DNA of 64,000 nucleotides from Nematostella vectensis (lineage: Eukaryota > Cnidaria > Anthozoa > Actiniaria > Edwardsiidae). A program made the translations under genes and the position numbers. The stretch covers positions 7,984,001 to 8,048,000 of the forward strand of contig NC_064034.1 in assembly GCF_932526225.1 (NCBI RefSeq), given 5' to 3'. Below are positions 36,465 through 46,780 of the stretch, piece after piece. The notes beneath the pieces are model-generated. The model was not told the DNA's origin. It saw nothing but the letters and a program-made list of their open reading frames with translations, and searched no databases. Numbering within the stretch: the first letter of the stretch is position 1; every line of letters starts with the position of its first letter.

Positions 36465-37290
36465 CCTTTCCTGCTTTCATTGTTCTCTACAATTTTTTCT
36501 TGGGGTTGATCCATGCAGTTCATGCATAGTTGTTGTGAATCTATATCTATTACTGGTCCGCCATATTGGATTATTGTTACCGGATTGTACGCAAAGGGGA
36601 AAACGGTGCGTGTGTTTGCGACATTAAAATCGATTGCCCCCCCCCCTCCATAGAGATAAATGAATAAACAAATGCTCAAAATCATTCTATTACTAGGTTT
36701 CCAATTACTACTACTATTGTATGGTTTTCAAATGATTTTTTATTTTCATTCTTTTACAGTCGTCATTCATTCACATCTGTTTACGGTCCTGGTTCGCGTT
36801 GATGCACTGTGAAGTGAATATCTCCATCCTTGATATAAAAATAATAACAATCCATTAAAATACGGTCTTGCTAAAACGTGCGAGAGTATAAGGATTTATT
36901 GTGTAGTTCCAGAAAATATCCATACCCCCCCTCCCCATTGAGAGGATTAGAAATCCGGGGGGTGGTTCAAACGCCCATGAATTTCCAGAGGGGAGGGGGG
37001 AAATGCCCTTTTTCCTTAACAGTCACTGTATTTATTTTTTTCTAGGGGGCTGGAAATTCCATATGAAGAAAACGTTTATATAGATCGTATATAATTATAT
37101 AGCTCTGATTCCAGATGCATGATTCCCAGGCTTGACATACTTAATGGCTATGTGAATTTGCTCTAACTCATTTTGTACATTTTTATAGTGGTCAGGTTTT
37201 TATGAATGACTGACAAAAGAGTAACGGAAAGTTTACGATACCGAACTTTCAAGTGTTTTTCAGCCTGTTCACCTGATAATAATTCTCACC

Positions 37291-40200
37291 TTAGGCAGTG
37301 CATACTCCGCACGTCCTCCTGCAAACTTTCCGCATTTCACTAGAACTGGAACATGCGTCACCAGTGCACCATTCCGCAGGTACATCGTCCACACATGCTG
37401 GAGATCAAGTGTATGCAAGAAGGGTTTAATTTTCAATCCTTCTGGCTAGACACTTCACTTTTTTGCGATAATGCGACAACTTGCCCTACCCCTGAAGGTA
37501 TGGCCCTTCCACGATATGTGTTATTGTCCTTTCACTTCCCATTTATCACCTCCCCATGCATTTTTCTCTCCCTCAAAAACTACACTTACGCGGTGGGGGC
37601 ATAGTACCGCCAAGAGCTGCAATAAGACAAACATCACTTTGGTTACAAAACAAAAATAGAATGGTCATAGTATAGGGAGTGTTACATGACGCTATGATAC
37701 GTTCTGTGCGTATAATACAGGACAGACGCACAACAAATACAGATCTACCTGTTTTACATACAACAACAAAAAGGATTTTACTCTCAACAGAATTTACCGT
37801 GCGTGGTGCGACAAACGTGCATTTTTACTCTTTTTAATAACGAACATTCCTCGGCCAATCATAGCATGTGTTTTGCTAGCGTTTCACAGCCCCTTACTTA
37901 CGTCCATAAAGACTCTGAACTCCATTGATGTCGTCTGAATGAAGGGCGATTTTTGGGTCATACCCAGTGTAGTACGGGTACATGATGGCTCCCTGCACAT
38001 CAGAGTGACCCAGACCCAGGTTGTGACCAAACTCGTGGACCGCCACCCACAGGAGGTTTACGCCGTCGTATGAGTTGTGCGTGAACGTTTCGTCCTCGTC
38101 AAAGTGAGCCACAGCGCCTGCGAGGGCAGCGTGGGCCAGAGTTCCACCTTCACCATCAAAGCGATCTGTGCAATTTGGCTCGCGCGATGTACCCGTGTGA
38201 TTGGTAGAGCCAAAACTAAATGAAAAGAAACAATTTCAGTCAAGGTTATTTAGACACTGTCCGCATGTATTCGTTTTTCGTTTGAAAACGTAACATTTTT
38301 GTTACGGATACGGGAATTGTGTACACGTCCTCGAAAGCGGTATCTTAAAATCGCAACAATTCAAAAACCACATACGGCGTGGAACATATCAAACTTTTGG
38401 TGTTATTCAAACTCGCTCGGCCGCTTTTTTAGAGACTGAGACTAGGAGCTGTGTAACCTGGCAAATTACAAATGGGTTTTCTCTGAGCTATCCAAGATGG
38501 CGGACGAAGAGCGATTATTTTTGGAAAACAGGGCTATTTAACCTGAGATTTCTGCTTATAGAAGCGAAAAATACCTATTTTTCTCATGAAATACCCCTGT
38601 AGGGGCTAGATCTTTCTTCTGCCAGCCTAACTTGTGGAAAAAAGCCCTCGTAGGTATTTTAATCGACTACGTCCTTGTGTGATCCTGATGCTGAAGAGTA
38701 CAGAAACACCCGAAGGACGAGAAGCTAAGTATTCCTTTCTAATATTTCCGTTTTTTGTTTGTATAATTTTGGCGCAATTCTTATCTAGATAATCTTCACG
38801 GGTTGTTTTTTGGGGATCATCTTGCAGAATCTCGGTAAACTTAGGCGGGAAGAGGTTCAAAAGTTTAGTCGTCTCGTTTGCTTGTTCATGATAGATATCT
38901 ACTAAAATGATGGTGCAAGGGTATTTGACAAATTTTTCACAAGGTCCTCCATTGAAAAAACAAAGATTGGCTTACATGCTACCTCAAGTCCGTGAAATCG
39001 GGCTGTGTGATTCTCGGGACTCTAGAATCGAAGAGCTCGAGAATCAGCTGTCAGAGCTAAAACATCGACTCGCTGATGTTGTCAAAGAGAGAGATGGCAT
39101 GAGAAAGGAGCTAGGCAAGGAAAAAAAGCCCTTTCTTCAGCCAAGAAAGCCTTTTTGTGACCTTGAGCCAAAAGCTCAATTTCACAAAAAGTCAGAGATT
39201 AAAAAATGGCTTGAGAAGCAATTTGAGAAGCTTCCAACAGATTGGAAAGTTGTTGAGGTTTGTTTAGAATTTTTGTACACATGGAAACAACCTAAATTTA
39301 CCAATTCTGTTATAATGGCATTTGTTTATCATAAAATGTTTCCTTATCTCTAGGTTCAACTTGAAGTTGGTCAGTTTTGCCCTACATTTCAATGTTTCCT
39401 TATCTCTAGGTTCAACTTGAAGTTGGTATGGTCAGTTTTGCCCTACATTTCAATGAGAGGGTTGAGCCTGAGGAGATTGACCATAAAAAGATCCAAAGAG
39501 CTCTCAAGGTAGGTATTATAGAAGTACATGTACAGTACTGTAGGTTTCTTATTTTTTCTATATTTAGATTATTTTTATAATCTCAGGCCAAAGATGATGG
39601 TGATGTTTCTGACTCAGCATACCATGAGCTAAAGATGGTAGCTGGGTCCAGCTTGCCATCACTGTATGGGATACAGAAAGAGAGAAAAGCTCAAAATGCA
39701 ATCATTCCTATTACAGAATTTGAAGGGGTTAGTCTGTTGATAGTCTTAATTCTGATTTGCTTTGTGCACAGCACATTTTGCATCCTTTAAAACAAGCAAA
39801 TACTGTACAAACCCAATAATTCATTAAACAAAGTTTCTCCTTTCAGAATGCAAAAGGATGTTCAAGATCCATCAAGGACATTCTAAGTTATAGTTCAGAT
39901 GTCATTGGAAATGCAGGGGGCAATGTTATAACCCTTCGGTTTTCTGGTGATGGTAGAAAAACCACCAAAAAACTCGGGAGTGTTATGACAACCTTCTGCT
40001 TTCCAGCAGAAAACTCTGTTAAAAGAAGCCCAGAAAGGGAATACTGTATATCTATATATGATGGTGAGTTGGTTGCAGCTAATTTATTGCAGCTGTAAGC
40101 GAGAACAAATCTTCCTAATGATATAGTCAACTAAAGCCATATATCTGTGAACACTTTTTATTATAGGCAAGGAGTCATATGACATCCTAAAGGCGACCTT

Positions 40201-43200
40201 GAGAGGGGTTTTTGATGAGATGAAGGCCCTAGGGAGAACTGGCATTCTTGTTAATGGCCTTGAATACACTATTGATTGGTAGGTTTCATTTTTTTTGCAA
40301 CCAATAATCTTATGATCTGGCATTAAACAGGACATATGTAACTTTTATCCCTTTTTTAAGGGTGATGTGTGCTGACTGGAAGTTCATGGCGTGTATTCTC
40401 GGAATTAATAGTCCCTGTGCCTTGTACTTCTGCATTTGGTGCGAATGCAGCAAAAGGATGATCAGAGACTTTTCTAGTAAGTTTTTTAATTTTGTTACTT
40501 ATATAATGAATGTTATGTAATGAATTAAATGATTTTTGTTTTTATGAATTATTCCATTGTCAGCTATATTATAAATAACTAGATAAATTTGATAAAAATT
40601 TCAGTCCCACAATGGCCCATAACCAGAACCTTAAACCAGTGCCGTGCACGTGTTGGGTGTCCAAATGCCAAGGGAGTTCAATGTTTACCTCTCGTGGACA
40701 TTGAATTTACCAAGGTCATACCCGACACCCTGCACCTCAAATTGAGGATCATGGGAAAACTTCTCAACCAGGTAAAATTATGCTTATTTAACAAATTCAA
40801 ATCTCCATTGAGCCATTTTTTAAAAAAGTTCCTGGTATATATTAAACTTCTAGGTTGCTTGCTGGGCTATAGAGCAGAATGTTAAAAAAGCCATGGAAGA
40901 AGCAATAGAAGCTTTGGGTAAATAAAAATTTCATGTATAGGGTAAATGGGTATAGGGGATGTCTTATGGTGATAATCATTTTGTTTTCTTGCCATATTGT
41001 ATTTGCAGGTGTGAGGTTTTGTTTCTATGATGTCCAGGATGACAGTGGCAAAACCACAACCAAGTGGAGCTCTTTGGATTGTAAGTAAATAACTGACTAA
41101 TAGAAAAGACTGTTATAATAACTGAAACTAATATGAAATTACTATAAAGTTTCGTTATTTATTTTCTTTGAATCCTCTTTTCCTTATAAAGGTGATGATT
41201 TGGAAACTATCATTAGGGGGCTTGATATCCATGCCTTCCTAGGAGACATGGAGAACAAGTCCATCACCAGCCTTGACTGTCTGACCAAAGCCCAGCTAGT
41301 GGAGGAATGTAGGAAGTTCCATCTGAGGTCGACAGGCACCAAGGACTTCCTACGTGCCACACTCAAGGATCATCTTGACCGCAACAACATAGTGTTTGAG
41401 GTATGATTTTTATTTTCATTATAAAAAAGACCAGCACACCCAGGATACTACTGTGTATAAAGCTAATTTAACAATTGCTTTGTGTTTTGTAGCCATCGTC
41501 CACTCCCACTTGTGAGAAAACAGTTCTTAGCATATCAGAGCTGACACAAGTGTGGAAAAGTTTGATGGTCCTCACTGATGCTCTTGGGGCAAATCCTGGA
41601 GATGAAGCATATCTTCGAGCAGATGCTTTTCAAGAAAAGGCCCGCCAATGGGGAACCAAATTTAGAAAGGCCACATTTGATGAGGTAATTCTACATCCCT
41701 GTGGTTAGTTGAACTGGCAGGACACAAGCCTCATTTGATCATATGTCACTGAAAAAATAACAAGTAGATATATTATTTTAATTGTGCTTTCTTTTATCTC
41801 TCCACAGGATGTAATTCCATATATACATGGTAAGATTAAAATGAGATTCCTTAATTGACTTGGGATCTCCGAGACCAAGTAATTTTATGCATTTTTTTCT
41901 CTACAGTTCTTGTTTATCATGTCCCCCAATTTTTGGAGATTCATGGCACGATCCACCAGTTCAATTGCCAGACAGTGGAAAAGAAAAACCACATGCAGAA
42001 CAAGACATTCCACAGGGGTAGCCAGAAAGGGGGGAAAAATAGCAACTTCACTGTACAGGTAATTCCAAGTGAAAAAAACGTCATGTTATCTAGACTAATC
42101 GCTTGCTACAACTGTGTATTTTTATCTCTATAGATCATGGAGAGGGAAAACAGAAAACTGTTCAGTAGGGAAAATAATTTGGAAAGGGTCAAGAGAAAAT
42201 ATCAAAAGCAGTGAAGACAAAGAAAAAATGTATTTATTTATTTATTATATTTTTGGTGCTATTTATTACTGTTGTAAATATCACTATTTATAACTTGTAT
42301 AACTATTTGTACCCACATTATTATATAAAGGCATTAAAACCATCAAAACAATCTGTATCATTCCCTGGATCTAAATTCCCCCTCTTTATTTTCGACTGGA
42401 AATACAGTGAAATCGGTTGAAACAGATGTCAACAATTAGTTTATATAGAGAGATTTTAACTTACCGAGCCATAGTTGTGAAGCATATTCCGTCTACGCCG
42501 TACGAAGCTGATCTCCAAAAAGCTCAGCGGGGGATACTTGCGCTCTAGCGGTCGACACATACTAGGCCTTTCTTCCTCTGACCCATATTCAGAGATGTAA
42601 GTACAACGGGGGCACGAACTATGATCATAATTTATCCTTAGCTCGTATCCTCATGATATCCACATCTTCGAAGATGAGTCAACTTCACATATTGTACTCG
42701 AATCTGGCAGTTGCCGAGCCATAAACTCCGTACCAATAACGGTGCCAAACTCGACAGCAGTGCACGGGAACCGAATATTACGGGTCCCTGAAAAATCCAG
42801 CTTTCGTGAGGTAGCAAAAGAAAATGTCCCTTTACCAAACAAAGCGGAAAAACCCCCCTTTGAAAGTGGGACTTTCACTTGTACTCTCCGAATGAGTCCC
42901 ATGTCATTCTCGGGTGTACGAAATTGGAGCTCATCGAACAGTGCATGTCGAATCAGCCACAATTCCTTATCCTCGGAGCAAAGAATGGGAAGCTTTTCTC
43001 TTGCTACCTCACTACTGTCGGGGTTCCCAGCATTCACGGCTAAATAGCATGACAACTGCGGATTCAATGAAAGAGAAACCGTAGAATTATATCTATCGCT
43101 GTAGCCTTTCCATTTCACAAAGGCATAGTCTCCCTCAACGTTTAAAACTCTCTCTATCTCCCAGACTTTTTCTTCTTCCTCTTTCTCTTCTTTCACGTAC

Positions 43201-45792
43201 GTATCAACTGAGGAATGGTCTAAATATTTGACCAAGCGATCCGGTTTCTTTATAATTCTTCCACTACGAGTCTTTAGGGAATCAGTGTTTGCCGCCATGT
43301 TTGTTGGAGAAGCGCGAAAGGGGAAACTCCAGTACTTCTAAATATGGGCATATATGACCATATAAGGCACAGCGAACGAAGGACACTATCCGTGGGGAAT
43401 ATGTTTGATATGCAATTTCTAAGCAACAATACCTTTCGAAAACGGAAAAAAAACCTGGCGAAAACCAAACATTTCGAAAACGGAACAAAAACCTGGCGAA
43501 AACAAACCTTTCGGAAAAGCTGACGTGAATCCAGCGTGCGAAGTGTAAACAAGAAAATAGCTAAACCGACGCATGGTGAGCGCATGCGCTGTAGACCTTG
43601 ATATCGTTTTCCTCGTATCTGCATTAGGAACCCGACGGCAACGTGGACGATGACGGCAGAAAACAATAGAATTTGATTCAGAATTTAATAGCAGCACGTA
43701 AAAATGCGTTCTGTCTGATACTTCACAGCCGTTTGCCATCAAACCACGACGTGAAAACTCCAACTTTTACGGTCAACTGAGGACGCAGACGTTTGCACTG
43801 TAAATCCTCTAGACCACGTTCGCTACTGTAGAAATAATGTCCATAGTTTATTTTTATCTGTCTCTGACCAAATTGTTTTGCCTATTCCATTGCAATTAAA
43901 TAATTGATCTCCAAGCGTTGTCCTAGCCCGTCTTCGTCGACGGGCCGATTCGAAATGATTACTCTTCGTGTGAATGCGAATATTTTGAGAACAGATACGC
44001 CAATCACAAGACAAAAATAAAACAACCCCATTATTAATGTCATAACACTTAAAGCCATCACCACTGCCAATCATATAGAGCAAGTAATATCATCACTCCA
44101 TATTATCAAAATGTTATGATGATTAGTATGACATCATCACAATGCATTCATTGTTATCTCACCATTTAATCATATAATTTTTATCATCATCATCATACCA
44201 TCATGATCACCACAAACCTTTTCGTCACCATCACCATTCTATACCATGCATAATAATACCTTATAAGAAGATTCGCGTCGTTTAGAATTCTGGTTTGGGA
44301 AAATGTAAGAGAAGACACACTCGCCCAGTGTTGGAAGGCGGTTGCGAAAATTTGGTCTTGTAGATCTGCCGAGAGGTCAGCGCCGTGTTGCACGTAATAT
44401 TTCAGGTTATTCTGGCTATGGCGATATGCTATGTTTGTGGAATATCTGCGTGAATGGTATAATAATGATTATTAATGTGAGTCAAGCTCCCCGAAAGCCC
44501 TTCTAAGGACTTCATAGACCTTTCGGGCAGGGTTTCTCTTTATTCTGTTGACCCGACTTGCGTGAGGCAAGTTCGTAGTTTTAATAAAACCCTATGCAAA
44601 TTGGGTTTATTTTAATAGCGCATTGAGTGCGCTTGATTCAAGATCCTAAAAAACAATGTTCAATTCCTTTTCTGATAACAAAAAAAGCAGGTATTTATAA
44701 AATAAATGATCGATTAAATCAAAACAAAAATGACAGGCATGTCGGATCAGTGAAGTATTAAGTGTATGGAACGAACGTTGTATGTTTTAGGATAGAAATG
44801 GAAAAGCTAAATATTCTGCGAAATATACTATTTCTAAAGACCTGAGTCTCAAGACGCACTAGCTTTTACTATTTCCCCAAACCGAGTGATAAGTTTTTCC
44901 CCCGTTTGTGAATGACCTACCTACGCGCGCGGTTGCTTTTTCCTTGTGACTTGTCTGGCATGCCACATCGCGGAGTATGCATCAAACGAAATGTCGCCGC
45001 GTCCACTACACCTGTCTGAGGGATATGGGCAAAGCGCTGCATTTGCTTGATTGCCGAGGTGAAGTCATGGTTTCCACCGCGTTCGTAGCTTGGCGCTAAG
45101 TAGCGATACTTGTTGAGGTATTTCTGTTAACCAAAAGGTTCGGGCCTTTTAAGAATTTAGTGTTGTTAAAGAGTGTAGAACATTTTTATGTAGAATTTCC
45201 TCGCAGTATTTGCATTGTGGAATGAAAAAAGCTGCGATAACTTAAAAAAAACCTCGTTGCATTCATTGAATTTCTAGTGTTCTCAAAGCTCGTGAAATAT
45301 ATATAAAAAAAAAAATTCCTGCTGGCCGCTCATACGAAATCGTAATCGCAGGCTCAAGCAGAGCCTTCCCTGGGCGGGGCGTTTACGTCTTTTGTGCACT
45401 ACAGTGCTCGAAAACAAAACGATTTCTGAATAACCCCTAATAGGAGCTCACTAGAAAGGTGCCAACACCAATACCAGTGTTATAAAAAGAGTGCATTTTA
45501 GCATTTTGTGTTACGCAAAAGAATGTGTCGTAAAAGAATATGACTAGTGCAGAGCCTGTGCTTTTTAGGAAATTTTACAAGTGCATGTGTTGGGAGTAGG
45601 TCAAAATTGACTTTTCTTTTTAACTTGTACATGTGTGAAGAATATGTGACAATAAACTTTTCTTATTGAAAAATAACCCAAGAGTTTCTAGAAAGATAAT
45701 CCACAACTCACCCTTGCCATCGAGTTGACGTCAAGACCGGCCGAGACGGCCTGGAATGAGAGTAAAGCCACAAACACTAAGGCGAACTTCAT
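37291..45792 (-). CDS. Secreted matrix metalloproteinase with ShKT domain, copy 4 (intron carries a 5-kb insertion)
   Basis: Exons on the minus strand: 45792..45712, 45123..44921, 44445..44260, 38215..37902, 37616..37590, 37397..37291; 305 codons, intact. A 5,028-bp mobile element lies in intron 3 (38385-43412), enlarging it to about 6 kb. This could reduce correct splicing, but the exon edges are unaffected. Most divergent copy in the catalytic exon: [10 protein letters not shown] for [10 protein letters not shown], a Thr for an Arg near the exon start (GSTNHTGTS), [14 protein letters not shown] instead of GLDHS after the zinc motif, and DINGVQ for DIKGVQ. The three zinc histidines remain. 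The Pro-rich hinge is six residues shorter (PPPP only), an in-frame 18-base loss. Confidence 0.88.
38907..42214 (+). CDS. Transposase-like protein with a SAP-like motif, 14 exons
   Basis: Exons: 38907..39257, 39410..39508, 39587..39727, 39847..40063, 40167..40278, 40361..40476, 40605..40771, 40854..40917, 41009..41080, 41192..41400, 41493..41684, 41808..41829, 41907..42058, 42134..42214. All junctions are GT-AG and in phase: 664 codons, no stop. After a coiled-coil-like stretch (about 35-75), it shows motifs of a family I recall from cnidarian and sponge genomes: SGDGR, CADWKF followed by [15 protein letters not shown], and near the end [10 protein letters not shown] and QTVEKKN. The Asp, Asp and Glu residues could be a DDE triad of an RNase H-like fold; that is inference. 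[20 protein letters not shown] resembles a SAP DNA-binding motif. Location between inverted ends supports a transposase. Superfamily not assigned. Confidence 0.75.
39335..39451 (+). repeat. Tandem duplication of a 3' splice site
   Basis: TTTCCTTATCTCTAGGTTCA and about 35 following bases occur twice, 56 bases apart (from 39335 and from 39391). The second copy has five extra bases (TATGG). Only the second acceptor (exon start 39410) keeps the transposase-like frame; use of the first shifts it. Confidence 0.8.
42651..43298 (-). CDS. Chromodomain-like ORF of the inserted element
   Basis: 215 codons, facing the transposase-like gene. The start ATG at 43298 is in a strong context (CAAACATGGCGGC), about 110 bases inside the right end of the element. 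A basic [13 protein letters not shown] segment (residues 9-21) and a run of Lys/Glu precede [12 protein letters not shown] and FVKWKGYS (about 45-68). This matches the first half of a chromodomain, which binds methylated histone tails. The usual Trp-Glu-Pro after the WKGY motif is missing, so histone binding is uncertain. The remainder (about 75-215) is unrecognised. It may have further exons; I treat the open frame as the supported part. Its role might be targeting of insertion or silencing escape, but this is speculation. Confidence 0.55.
   Translation of the reverse strand: MAANTDSLKTRSGRIIKKPDRLVKYLDHSSVDTYVKEEKEEEEKVWEIERVLNVEGDYAFVKWKGYSDRYNSTVSLSLNPQLSCYLAVNAGNPDSSEVAREKLPILCSEDKELWLIRHALFDELQFRTPENDMGLIRRVQVKVPLSKGGFSALFGKGTFSFATSRKLDFSGTRNIRFPCTAVEFGTVIGTEFMARQLPDSSTICEVDSSSKMWIS
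45298..45457. repeat. About 160-bp segment present only in U4 and U5, U4 copy
   Basis: Inserted in intron 1 of copy 4 between GTGAAA and GGTGCC, where U1-U3 read GTGAAATGGTGCC. It is flanked by GAAA on both sides. Read on the minus strand it ends in a T-run and can form hairpins (GGCTCTGCTTGAGCC; GCACTGTAGTGC), features of small-RNA-derived or SINE-like repeats. I do not recognise the family. Confidence 0.5.
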
Positions 45793-45872
45793 ATCTCTGT
45801 CAGTATTAACTCAGTATAAACTCTTTCTGGTAGAGACTCAACTGAGTGTAACTTTGATGGATCGACCTCTCC

Positions 45873-45880
45873 CTTTTATA
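45873..45880 (-). promoter_or_regulatory. TATA box of metalloproteinase copy 4
   Basis: TATAAAAG on the minus strand, same spacing as in the other copies. Confidence 0.75.
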
Positions 45881-45906
45881 CAAGATGTACAGTGCGGTGT
45901 ATTTAG

Positions 45907-45925
45907 TTAGCTAATCATTAGCTAA
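45907..45925. promoter_or_regulatory. 19-bp promoter palindrome, copy 4
   Basis: Identical to the palindrome in the other units although nearby promoter bases differ (for example ACTTTGATGG for ACTCTTATGG). Confidence 0.6.
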
Positions 45926-46621
45926 GCTTACCTTAAGTTCGAGTTAAACCACATTTAAATGTATCTAAGCTTCCGTATGGCTCGACATGGCTTTTGCCTT
46001 TTCACGGAAACGCAGATGTAAAAATAGTAATTCTGCTATTAGCCTGACTTGAGATCATAATAAAGCTGCACCTGGTTTAGACAAAAGGACTTTTGAATTC
46101 AATAAAAACAACAAACAAACAAACAAACAATCTGCGATTAATAGTGTATTCGTTTGTTTGTTTTGAGTCCAAAACAAAAATAATCGAGCTCAGATAAAAT
46201 TGCTTTGATAAAACCGTTAACCATTTACCGTTTTCAAGTCCTTCTTTTCGAAGTGAATAAGGCGATATGTTAAGTTTTTAGGAATTAATGGCTATCCATG
46301 ATATTTGTACAAGGAATCTTACAACCAACAAATGATTTATATCTTAAGGCAAACATCATAAGAAGTTTGGATATACCGTAAATACTCTTTTGATTCCCAC
46401 ATCTCTTTTAATCCCCTTTCCTAAAAGCACCCACTCCGCCCACCCCTTCTAAAGCCAAAATTTTCAAAAAGCTTTCTCTTATTATGACTTTTTCTTTTTC
46501 TGACTTTTTTTGTCTTCTTAAATACATAATTATAAAACACATAATTAATTAAATACAAAATTATACAACCTAGCACACGTTTTCTACATTTTTGCTTAAA
46601 GGAGATATTAAAAGTAAAAAA

Positions 46622-46780
46622 GCCAACGTAGCATGCCCAAAGGGCCGCTGGGAAAGAAGAGAGACGGAGACGAGGCGCGCGCGCCAAGAGAGGAAAGGAC
46701 ATTCACGCTCCATTCTTCTCTCCAGGTGCGCGGACTCTACCCCTCATCATCCCCCAGCCCTTTGTGCTTGCTACGCAGGC
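46622..46780. mobile_element. 159-bp MITE-like element, U4 copy
   Basis: Same position and ends as in U1 and U3. Left terminal repeat slightly mutated (GCCAACGTAGCATGCC). The A-rich 22 bases that precede it in U1, U3 and U5 are absent here. Confidence 0.7.

Larger units (their letters stand above)
33462..37290. other. Spacer between copies 3 and 4
   Basis: No supported gene. Contains MITE copies at 34180-34338 and 36184-36464, a long T-run near 33699-33715 and a short C-run near 36637 (much shorter than in U2). Confidence 0.5.
38385..43412. mobile_element. 5.03-kb DNA-transposon-like insertion in intron 3 of copy 4
   Basis: The four other units read GTGGAACAATTT here. In U4 the sequence breaks after GTGGAA and resumes at CAATTTCTAAG. 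The insert begins CATATCAAAC (38385-38394) and ends GTTTGATATG (43403-43412), a 10-bp perfect inverted repeat; beyond it the ends do not match. If CA at 38385-38386 and 43413-43414 is a 2-bp target duplication, the terminal repeats would be slightly asymmetric, so the exact edges are uncertain. It holds a 14-exon plus-strand gene and a convergent minus-strand ORF. Confidence 0.85.

Noticed and set aside
38627-38860. 77-codon minus-strand frame at the left end of the 5-kb element
   Set aside because: No domain and no partner exon; probably part of the element's promoter or 5' UTR.
42743-43047. 101-codon plus-strand frame in the 5-kb element
   Set aside because: Complement of the chromodomain-like ORF; no domain of its own.
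45298-45457. Possible U1 or U6 snRNA derivative
   Set aside because: Short resemblances (CCTGGGCGAGGC, GTGCTCG) are not supported by the rest of either RNA.
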